Source: Gemmobacter sp. (lineage in GTDB: Bacteria > Pseudomonadota > Alphaproteobacteria > Rhodobacterales > Rhodobacteraceae). From it: 64,000 bases of DNA. The stretch's first letter is position 1. The number at the start of each line of letters is the position of its first letter. The DNA is taken from NCBI RefSeq assembly GCF_034676705.1, contig NZ_JAUCBS010000007.1, positions 36,079-100,078 of the forward strand, in the 5' to 3' direction. Positions 35,392 to 42,642 of the stretch are shown in pieces. The position numbers and the translations under genes were made by a program. Below the pieces are notes generated by a model. That model was not told the origin of the DNA, did not search any database, and was given only the letters and a program-made list of their open reading frames with translations.

Positions 35392-36878
35392 TGCGTCAGG
35401 AACTCCCGCAGCGCGCCGGAGATGACGAGATGCGCAAAGGAACCGTGCCGGTCCAGCCCGGCGATGGGCCGCAGATGCACGCCGGGGCATCCCGCCAGAT
35501 GGGTGGCATGGGCCACGTCGATCGGATATTCAGCGCCATACCACAGATCCAGCGCACACCGGCCCGAAGCGGCGCGCAGATCGGGTTCCAGATCCAGTTC
35601 GGTCGCGGTGAAGCGCGCCTGCAACCTGCGCATCATCAGCCGCCCGCGATTGTCCCCGGCGGCCGCCACGAAATCCACCGTGCAGCTGGTGGGGGCCGAG
35701 GCACAGATCACCTTGTCGGCCCCAAGCCGCAGCCCATAACGGATGGCCGCGAACCCGCCGGCCGAGGTTCCCATGCACAGCAGGCGCGAGGTCTGCCTGT
35801 CTTGCAGCAGCGCCCGAAGCCCGGTGACGGTGCCCTCCAGATCGCCCGCAAGGGCAGGTGCCCCGGCAATATACAGCGTCCGGCCCGAATCCCGCAGGTA
35901 GATCGCGGAATGCCCGGCGGCAGCGCAGAACCTGTCGATGTATTCGATGGGGACCATCGCCTGATCCGCCAGGCCGGTGAACACGATCAGCGTGGTCCCG
36001 GTTTCGCCTTGCGGGCTGACGATCACGTCCTGGCCGTCGTCAACGATCAGCGGCCGCCGCAGGGCAGTGTCCGGCGGCATGGCGGCGATCATCGCGGCAG
36101 CTTCGGCCAGTTCCGGGCCAGCGGCCCGATCCGTAGCCAGCAGATGCCCGGCCTCCTCTGCCCGCCCGGTCAGGGCCAGGATCAAGGCCTGCTTGTCGGG
36201 CTGTCGAGGTTGCTGGGACGGGTCCAGAGCCGACCGTCTTGCCTGCAGCTGCGGCGCCATCTCGGGCCATCTGGCGATCAGGCGCCCGGCCAGATCCTGC
36301 CCGACATCCGGCGGCAGCTCTGCCAGGACCGGACGCAGGTTCGGAAGGTCGGGGCAGGTCTCGCATTCGGCGAGGATCGCATGCAGAATCCGGGTGATTT
36401 CCTGCGCATCGCCACGCTTGACGGCGATCTGGTAGCCCAAGGCCAGCCGCCACGCCGCCCCTTGCCCGGTTGCAGGCATGGCGGCGACACAGGCGGCGGC
36501 GGCGGCAAGATCGCCCTGGCCAAGATGCTGCATTGCCAGCTGGCGGTGCGCACCGGCATCCTGCGGAAACCGCTCCACAAGCTCTGCCAGCGTTTCGGCA
36601 CGGCCGGTCTGGTCGCCGATGCGGGTCTGGATCCGCGCCAGCAGTTGCAGCACCCATTGCCCGTCTGCCCCCGACGTGCGGGCCGCCCGAATGGCGGCCA
36701 GCGCGTCCTGATCCTGCCCAAGCGCGAAATGCGCCGATGCGGCAAGCGCCTGCACATTGGGCCGGGCCTGCAGCTTGGGCGGCATGTCCTGCAACAGCGC
36801 CAGGGCGCCCGCCGGATCGCCTGCCTGCATCGCCTCCCGGGCCATGGCAAGCGACGGGGAGGGTTTGGGCGCGGACAT
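35388..36878 (-). CDS. TPR-containing protein with C-terminal alpha/beta hydrolase domain
   Basis: 496 residues from ATG 36878. The N-terminal 250 residues form helical TPR-like repeats (AREAMQAGDPAGALALLQDM, then HFALGQDQDALAAIRAAR). The C-terminal 220 residues form an alpha/beta hydrolase: TTLIVFTGLADQAM, then the nucleophile elbow GTSAGGFAAIRYG, and a late His (GLDRHGSFAH). The domain pairing suggests a hydrolase or acyltransferase docked on a partner. It is coupled to the radical SAM gene downstream, now broken. No function is known. Confidence 0.65.
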   Translation of the reverse strand: MSAPKPSPSLAMAREAMQAGDPAGALALLQDMPPKLQARPNVQALAASAHFALGQDQDALAAIRAARTSGADGQWVLQLLARIQTRIGDQTGRAETLAELVERFPQDAGAHRQLAMQHLGQGDLAAAAACVAAMPATGQGAAWRLALGYQIAVKRGDAQEITRILHAILAECETCPDLPNLRPVLAELPPDVGQDLAGRLIARWPEMAPQLQARRSALDPSQQPRQPDKQALILALTGRAEEAGHLLATDRAAGPELAEAAAMIAAMPPDTALRRPLIVDDGQDVIVSPQGETGTTLIVFTGLADQAMVPIEYIDRFCAAAGHSAIYLRDSGRTLYIAGAPALAGDLEGTVTGLRALLQDRQTSRLLCMGTSAGGFAAIRYGLRLGADKVICASAPTSCTVDFVAAAGDNRGRLMMRRLQARFTATELDLEPDLRAASGRCALDLWYGAEYPIDVAHATHLAGCPGVHLRPIAGLDRHGSFAHLVISGALREFLTQ

Positions 36879-37114
36879 GCGGGAGATACCTTCTTGCAGG
36901 ATTTTCAAAGACAACTGGCCGATTTTCAAAGGAAACCGCCCAATATCAGGCCGTGATTCCGCTTATGCTGTCAAGGCCCGGGGGATGGGCGGCCCGGACC
37001 TTTCACCCGAACCATGGCCATGTGCATCGGAAAGTTGCAGGACGGCCGTGCCGAATCCGCCCATACCGCGCAGCATCCGGTCGCGCGCCACGACATCCGA
37101 TAAGGATCTGACCC

Positions 37115-37471
37115 ATGACCCAGACTGATACCAGCGCCGTCGCGCGCCCCGGGCTTACCGAACGGCTTTTCGACATCTTCCGGCTGGTGGCCGCGGTCGA
37201 GGGCGTGACGACTATCCTGCTTTTCCTTGTCGCCATGCCGGTCAAATACTTCCTCGGCAATCCGGCATGGGTGCAGGTCATGGGGCCGATCCATGGCTAC
37301 GCATTCCTCGCCTATGTCGCGTTGATGGTGGCCGCGCTGTGGGGTAGGGGCTGGGGTGCGACGGACTGGCTGCGCACTTTCCTGGCTTCGCTCTTCCCCT
37401 TCGGCACTTTCCTCAACGACCCCTTCCTGAAGCGCCGCCGCGCGGCGGATCGCGCAGTCGGCCGGGGCTGA
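37115..37471 (+). CDS. DUF3817 family small membrane protein
   Basis: 118 residues with three predicted helices. The DUF3817 pattern is visible: FRLVAAVEGVTTILLFLVAMPVK, then PIHGYAFLAYV and a C-terminal FPFGTFLNDPFLKRR. Family function is unknown. It is a stand-alone gene after a 236-bp gap that holds no other feature I can support. Confidence 0.8.
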   Translation: MTQTDTSAVARPGLTERLFDIFRLVAAVEGVTTILLFLVAMPVKYFLGNPAWVQVMGPIHGYAFLAYVALMVAALWGRGWGATDWLRTFLASLFPFGTFLNDPFLKRRRAADRAVGRG

Positions 37472-37610
37472 GGTCTGTCGGTCGATGGCCTTGGTCAGCC
37501 GGTTGATCGACTGACAGACCCAGTTCGGTAGTGCCTGCCGGGTGATAGTCCTGCCCATGACGGGGTGCCTGGTCTTTCCTCAGCCCGGCAAGATGTGACT
37601 GCCGCGCTGG

Positions 37611-38162
37611 TCAGCCAGGCCCGAGCGGAGGCATCTCCTCGGACGCCACACCCCATACCCAGGCCCCGAGATCGGGGCGCGAGGCGATCAGGGCATCGAG
37701 TTCCGCTCTTGTCGCGGCTTCATCCCGTGGCGGGATGATGCAGAGGGCCAGCGGCTTCGGTTGGCGTCGGGGAAACAGGGCCACCATCTCGTGGTCCTGC
37801 GGAGGTTGCCCGAAGCTCAGCTTGCGGATGCTCTCTTCCTTCAGTTTTGCGAGTTCGGTCCGCAGCCGGTGTTCATAGATGCTGGTGAAGGGAATCCAAT
37901 GCGTGGTGGTCACCATCAGAACGATCTCCTCGATCCCGGCCAGTCCGGCAGGGTTGAGGCCGAAGGTCGCAAAGAGAACGAGATGGATGTTGTCGTCCGC
38001 CTCCCAAAGCGAAAGTTCGCTGGCAAAGAGCGTCTGGACCCGTGACCAGGACCGATCATCGATCAGCAAAGGAAAGTCGGGCAGGTGGCGGATGGTGATC
38101 TTTCGGCCGAGGCGGATCCCGCTCGGCGATATCAGGCAGCTCGGCGCGGTGACGGCGGGCAC
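37611..38162 (-). pseudogene. 3' remnant of a plasmid gene (DUF1173-like), fused to foreign 5' sequence
   Basis: 183 residues. Residues from about 13 on (PSGIRLGRKITIRHLPDFPL, then EIVLMVTTTHWIPFTSIYEHRL) look native; the last segment resembles DUF1173-type plasmid proteins, which are about twice as long. The first dozen residues are antisense to the TraA remnant that starts near 38,125 on the other strand. The gene has therefore lost its true 5' part at that breakpoint. The family assignment is tentative. Confidence 0.5.
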
Positions 38163-39511
38163 GCCCTTCGCCCAGCTTCAGCGCGCGGGCATGCCGACGG
38201 CGCTGATGGCGGATATCCAGCGCCAGCGGGACGGCGCGTTGCGTGACGCCGTGCTTCATTCGATCCGGGGCGAGATCCGTGCCGCCTTCGGCAATCTCTC
38301 CCGGATCGCCACACCGGCAAAGGGTCAGGAGTTCACCGACAAGGTGGCGAGATCCTGGCTCGACCTCGTGTCCGCAGACCGCGAACGGACCGGACTCATC
38401 GTGCTGACCAATGCCGTGTGCGAGGAGGTCAATACGGTGATCCGGGAGGGCCTGAAGCAAGAGGGTCGGATCGGAGCGGCCGACGCGAAGGTTCGCAACC
38501 TCGCACCGCATGATTTCACCAGGGCGGAGGCGGCTGAGGCAACCAGCTACAAAATCGGCGATATCGTCGTCCCGATCCGGGATCTGAAAGCGGCTGGCCT
38601 TACGGCCAATGCCCTCTACGAGGTCACCGAAACCAGCCTGCGCAGCAACACGATCATGCTGCGCCCGGAGCCAGGGGGCCTGCCGATCCGCATCGCTCTT
38701 GCTCCGGGCAACAAGGCCGCGACCAGCCTCGTCGCCTATGAGCCGGTGGAGCGGGACTTCGCGCCCGGGGACAGGGTGATGTTCGCGATCACCGACAAGC
38801 AGAGCGGCGTCGCCAATGGCGCGCGCGGCACGGTGGCGCGCATCGGCAGCGGACAGGTCGAGGTCCGGCTCGAGGACGGCCAGCTTGCCCGGCTGCCGCT
38901 CGACAGCCTGGCGGCCCGTGGTCTCGACCATGCCTATGCCGCCACCGCCCATGACTTCCAGGGCGCCACCGTCGACCGGATCATCGTCGGCATGATGGCA
39001 CGGGAACGGCTCAGCACCCAGAAATCCTTCTATGTCGGCCTCTCCCGTGCCCGGGATGAGGTGATGCTGATCACCACCAAGGCCAGCGAACTCGCGGATC
39101 GGATCCAGAAGCAGACCGGCGAGCGCCCTGCCGCGCTTGATGCCTATGAGCAGCGTCTGCGCGACGAGGCGCGGGAGCGGGAAGCGGCGGAGAAGCTGCG
39201 CGAGCAGGATCGGCAGAACGCCAAAGCGCCGGAACGCCAGGCCGCCAACCCACCGCAACGCCGCGACGCCGATACGCCAGACTGCCGAACCGCCGCAGCG
39301 CCACGCCGGCATAGCGCCGGATCGCCAACCCGCCACGCCGCCATCCGGGCAACCCGCCAGAGACCCCGGGAATACCGAGGAGATTCTGCGCGAACAGCTT
39401 GCCGCGCTGAAACAGGCAGAACGGCCGTCCGAGCGCAATGACCGCGAGGCCGATCGCACCATCCAGGAGATCGAGCAGATGCAGAAGGTGAAGGAAGGAC
39501 CGATCAGATGA
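38125..39511 (+). pseudogene. traA: C-terminal remnant of MobF/TraA conjugative relaxase-helicase
   Basis: From about 38,125 the frame reads GDIRQLGAVTAGTPFAQLQ and continues through RecD/TraI-like helicase features, including AATAHDFQGATVDRIIVGM (motif V region) and FYVGLSRARDEVMLIT (motif VI). The relaxase domain and Walker A are missing. In the Pro/Gln/Arg-rich tail (about 39,230-39,370) the frame shifts by one base: the native ending NTEEILREQLAALKQAE lies in the next frame and stops at 39,511, overlapping the ATG of the next gene. The first reading frame runs instead to a stop at 39,441. It is truncated at both function and frame, so it is not a working relaxase. Confidence 0.85.
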
Positions 39512-40311
39512 GACGAGAGAACATCGAAAACCGCTACCGCTTCGTCCTCGGGCCGGCCGCGGCGGCGCTGACCACCGAACACACGCCACCGGGAGACATC
39601 TCGCGGCCGGACGACCTGGAAGCCGGAATCAACCGCCTCGGCAGCGACCTGGCGACCGAACGCGCCATCAACCAGCAGCTCCGCGAGGCCTTCACCAACC
39701 TCGATGCCCGTTTCGCGGCCCTCCTCTCGGCCCATAATGACGGGATGCGGGGGCTGATGATGACCGTCGGCCAGACAGTGCGCGAGCTCCACATCATCCG
39801 CCGCATCCTGATCATCGCCGGCGCCACCAGCAACGAACAGGCCGAGCGACTCTATGACAAGGCCCTGCCCGCTATCACCGAACTGCGCGCCACCATGGCG
39901 CTCTGGCGCCAGCGCGAGGGGCTGGAGATCCCGGAATTCTCACTCGAGGAGGAAGATCGGCTGCTGAACCTGCTGATCCAGAACCCTGCAGGTGAACGCC
40001 AGCACGATCAACCGGCCGGTGAGACGCTGGCCGAGGCACTGACCGAACAGTTCCACCGCATCCGCGAAGGCTTCGATCCGAACCTGACCGAGGAACGCCA
40101 TGAGCGTGAGGTGGAACGCGATGAAGACCAGGTTTCCGGGGCATTTCTGCCCCTTCCAGAGCCTGAAATCGCCTGCCATTTCCGTCCACGGCGATGCCAC
40201 GGGATGGAAGCGGCACGCGATTTCCCTTGTTTTGCTGGCAAAGTCATTTCAGGGCAGCATCCTTCTTGGCTGCGCCCTGAAACGCCAGACAACCCATTGT
40301 TCTTTCTGTAG
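39508..40311 (+). CDS. plasmid-associated hypothetical protein next to traA
   Basis: 267 residues. Up to about residue 215 it has a coherent helical, acidic composition (RLGSDLATERAINQQLREAF, then RRILIIAGATSNEQAERLYD), suggestive of a coiled-coil accessory protein of the conjugation region. The last 50 residues (from about GAFLPLPEPE) are of different character and may be read-through into non-native sequence. It is coupled to the native traA stop by an ATGA overlap. Function unknown. Confidence 0.6.
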   Translation: MRRENIENRYRFVLGPAAAALTTEHTPPGDISRPDDLEAGINRLGSDLATERAINQQLREAFTNLDARFAALLSAHNDGMRGLMMTVGQTVRELHIIRRILIIAGATSNEQAERLYDKALPAITELRATMALWRQREGLEIPEFSLEEEDRLLNLLIQNPAGERQHDQPAGETLAEALTEQFHRIREGFDPNLTEERHEREVERDEDQVSGAFLPLPEPEIACHFRPRRCHGMEAARDFPCFAGKVISGQHPSWLRPETPDNPLFFL

Positions 40312-40500
40312 AAACGCCCGCCACGGGCGCCATGCAGCCCTGCTGCGTCAGGTGTGAGATTTCCGCCACCTCGTGGCAGAGTCACACCTTGGGGTGAAAA
40401 CACGGGATCAGCCAGCCGACCCAAGCGGTTAGCTGAAATCCCGAAAGGTCAGAACAGGTCGCGCAGTCAGGAGAGGCGGTGCTTTCCGCCTTGTCCTGAG

Positions 40501-40542
40501 CGCTTTCCGGGGACTGGGCGGATTTTGTCCTGACGGAAAGCG
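40501..40542 (+). promoter_or_regulatory. leader hairpin upstream of the truncated integrase gene
   Basis: CGCTTTCCG (40501-40509) and CGGAAAGCG (40534-40542) form a perfect 9-bp stem with an inner GGAC/GTCC pair. It ends 14 bp before the ATG at 40557 and just before the GGGAGAG ribosome site, so it could influence translation of that gene. The 40,312-40,500 stretch before it holds nothing I can name. Confidence 0.45.
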
Positions 40543-40556
40543 GGAGAGACCATCAT

Positions 40557-40700
40557 GGCCCGACCGCAGCTTGCCGCCCCTTCGACCATCCGACCCGCGT
40601 CCCGCATAGGCGCTGACGCCCCCCTGGCAGACTTCATCGGATGGGATGACGAGGTGCCCGCCCTCGGCCTGCGCAATCGCCTCGGTGTTGAACGGCTTGC
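40557..40700 (+). pseudogene. N-terminal fragment of a tyrosine integrase-like gene, cut by an ISL3 element
   Basis: From ATG 40557 (GGGAGAG upstream) the protein begins MARPQLAAPSTIRP and then reads LADFIGWDDEVPALGLRNR. That pattern resembles the arm-binding start of phage-type tyrosine recombinases (xDxxxWDxxxPGFGLRxR). The codons after about 40,685 belong to the IS terminal repeat. The catalytic domain is gone. Only about 43 native residues remain, so the assignment is moderate. Confidence 0.45.
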
Positions 40701-42389
40701 AATAAGGGCTCTGTCGCGGATTTGGTGCAGTTGAACCATCAGGGCGCTACATTTTGGCAATCTTTGACGGAGGTTGCCGATGGCGTCATGGTTTTCGCGA
40801 CGAGATTTTCTGCCAGCAGGGCTTAAGGCCGATCAGGTTGAGCTTGATGGCAATACGATCCGTGTCCACGCTCACTCTTCCGATGCTGCGGCGGCCTGTC
40901 CGCGCTGTGGCACCATCTCACGCCATGTCCACAGCAGGTATCGGCGCCGGCCAGCCGATCTTCCCGCCCATGGGCGGGCCGTGGAACTGGTCCTGCTGGT
41001 CCGCCGCTTTCGCTGCCAGACCTTGCGTTGTTCTGCCAGGATCTTCGCCGAGCGATTTCCGTCGGATGTTACTCAGCCGCATATGCGGCGTACGTCACGC
41101 CTGCAGGGGCTGGTGCGTCATCTCGGTCTTGCTCTCGGCGGACGCCCCGCGCAGGCACTTGCCCGACGTCTTCTGCTGCCGGTGAGCAAAGACACCTTCC
41201 TTCGCAGCGTGCGGGACATGGCGGATGAAGATACTGCGATCCCGCGCGTGATTGGCATCGATGACTGGGCGTGGCGCAAGGGACAGCGCTACGGCACGCT
41301 GATCTGCGATCTTGAACGGCGGCAGGTGATCGATCTGCTGCCTGACCGTGAGCCCGCCACCGTGGAAGCCTGGCTCCGTGCGCGTCCCGGCATCCAGATT
41401 GTCGCCCGCGACCGCAACGGCGGCTACGGCGGTGCTGTTTCGCGTGCCCTGCCAGAAGCCATTCAGGTCGCCGATCGTTGGCATCTGCTCGAGAATGCAA
41501 GCGCCGCGTTCCTGGCCGCCGTGCAGCGGAGCATGCCCGCCATCCGCAAGGCGATCGGTGCGAAGACGCTCGATCCGAAGCTGCTGACGGCCGCGGAAAG
41601 GCTACAATACGAAGGCTATCACCGCCGCCAACAGACCAATCAGATAGTGCGGAAGATGGCCGATGAGGGCCTTGCCATCAAACGTATCGTCCGCTCGACC
41701 GGGCTCAGCCGCAAGCTCGTTCGCCAGATCCTGCGCGGGGAACGTGAAGATGTGTTCCGCATCCGCGAGAGCAGCCTGACCCCGTGGCTGCCGCGGCTGG
41801 AACAGGAGTGGAGCGGCGGCTGTCTGAATGGCGCAGAACTCTGGCGTCGCCTCCGCGCCGACGGTTTCCGTGGCAGTCTCCGGGTCGTCAGCGAGTGGGC
41901 AACACGCCAACGTCGCGCCGAGCAAGCGGTGCCAAATGGGACAGGCAAGTCACCGCCCGCCCGCAGGATTGCGGGGCTCCTGACCATGGGCCGAGATCAC
42001 CTGTCCAGGGCCGATGCGGTTCAGGTCGCGCGGATCGAAGCGGCGTTGCCAGCCTTGGCGACCGCCCGCGCGCTCACCGACCGGTTCACGGACATGGTGC
42101 GCAACGCGCGGGGGGATGCTTTGGCCGCTTGGCTCGACGAGGCCGAAGCCAGCATGATCGCGCCCTTCGCCCGCGGCCTCCGGAGCGATTGCGCCGCCGT
42201 TGCAGCCGCGCTGCGGGAACCATGGTCAAACGGGCAGACCGAGGGCCAGATCAACCGGCTGAAGACGCTGAAACGCCAGATGTACGGGCGCGCCAACATC
42301 GATCTGCTCAGGGCGCGCCTCGTCGCAGCATCATGATCACGGAGGTGCATCAAATCTGAGTCAGAGCCCTTATTGCAAGCCGTTCAACA
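40686..42389. mobile_element. ISL3-family insertion sequence with 28-bp terminal inverted repeats
   Basis: A 28-bp perfect inverted repeat bounds the element (40686-40713 and 42362-42389, starting TGTTGAACGG and ending GGGCTCTG). Inside it the similarity continues imperfectly (GGATTTGGTGCA against AGATTTGATGCA). The conventional ISL3 end would start at GGCTCTG, but the 21 outer bases are also shared, so they are either element sequence or a preferred target. No direct target duplication flanks either definition. Confidence 0.8.
40780..42336 (+). CDS. tnp: ISL3 family transposase
   Basis: 518 residues from ATG 40780, with GGAGG six bases upstream. The N-terminal zinc ribbon CPRCGTISRHVHSRYRR is typical of ISL3 transposases. 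The DDE parts are GIDDWAWRKGQRYGT, VARDRNGGYGGAV and the C-terminal TEGQINRLKTLKRQMYGR. The protein appears full length and could be active. Confidence 0.93.
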   Translation: MASWFSRRDFLPAGLKADQVELDGNTIRVHAHSSDAAAACPRCGTISRHVHSRYRRRPADLPAHGRAVELVLLVRRFRCQTLRCSARIFAERFPSDVTQPHMRRTSRLQGLVRHLGLALGGRPAQALARRLLLPVSKDTFLRSVRDMADEDTAIPRVIGIDDWAWRKGQRYGTLICDLERRQVIDLLPDREPATVEAWLRARPGIQIVARDRNGGYGGAVSRALPEAIQVADRWHLLENASAAFLAAVQRSMPAIRKAIGAKTLDPKLLTAAERLQYEGYHRRQQTNQIVRKMADEGLAIKRIVRSTGLSRKLVRQILRGEREDVFRIRESSLTPWLPRLEQEWSGGCLNGAELWRRLRADGFRGSLRVVSEWATRQRRAEQAVPNGTGKSPPARRIAGLLTMGRDHLSRADAVQVARIEAALPALATARALTDRFTDMVRNARGDALAAWLDEAEASMIAPFARGLRSDCAAVAAALREPWSNGQTEGQINRLKTLKRQMYGRANIDLLRARLVAAS

Positions 42390-42568
42390 ATTGGGCCATC
42401 GGGAAGCACCGCAAGGTCCATATCGCATTTCCGCCTGTCCGGTCGTTCGTGATTTGATTGCACGGTCCCAGCCAACCGAACTCCATCCGCCATCAACAAG
42501 ACTGCAACCTCGGCGATCAGCGCATCTGTCCGGCCACGGCCCTGAAGTGTCACGTAAGCAAGTCTCAT
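42350..42568 (-). pseudogene. DUF2478 gene fragment truncated by the ISL3 element
   Basis: The first about 60 residues (MRLAYVTLQGRGRTDALIAE, then DGVRLAGTVQSNHER and MDLAVLPDGP) match the start of DUF2478 proteins, which are about 170 residues and occur with molybdenum uptake or molybdoenzyme genes. After VLPDGP the frame enters the IS end and stops. It lies downstream of aioA on the same strand, so it was probably a molybdenum-related partner of the arsenite oxidase. Confidence 0.7.
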
Positions 42569-42598
42569 GGCTGCCTCCCGTCTGCCATGGAAAGTGAT

Positions 42599-42626
42599 GC
42601 GCCGCCGACCTTTGAATCGGCGGCGC
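42599..42626 (-). terminator. hairpin after aioA
   Basis: GCGCCGCCGA (42599-42608) and TCGGCGGCGC (42617-42626) form a perfect 10-bp stem 17 bp past the aioA stop. It lacks a clean U-run, but position and strength suit a transcription end or 3' stabiliser for aioBA. Confidence 0.65.
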
Positions 42627-42642
42627 AGTCTTGTCTGCTTCC

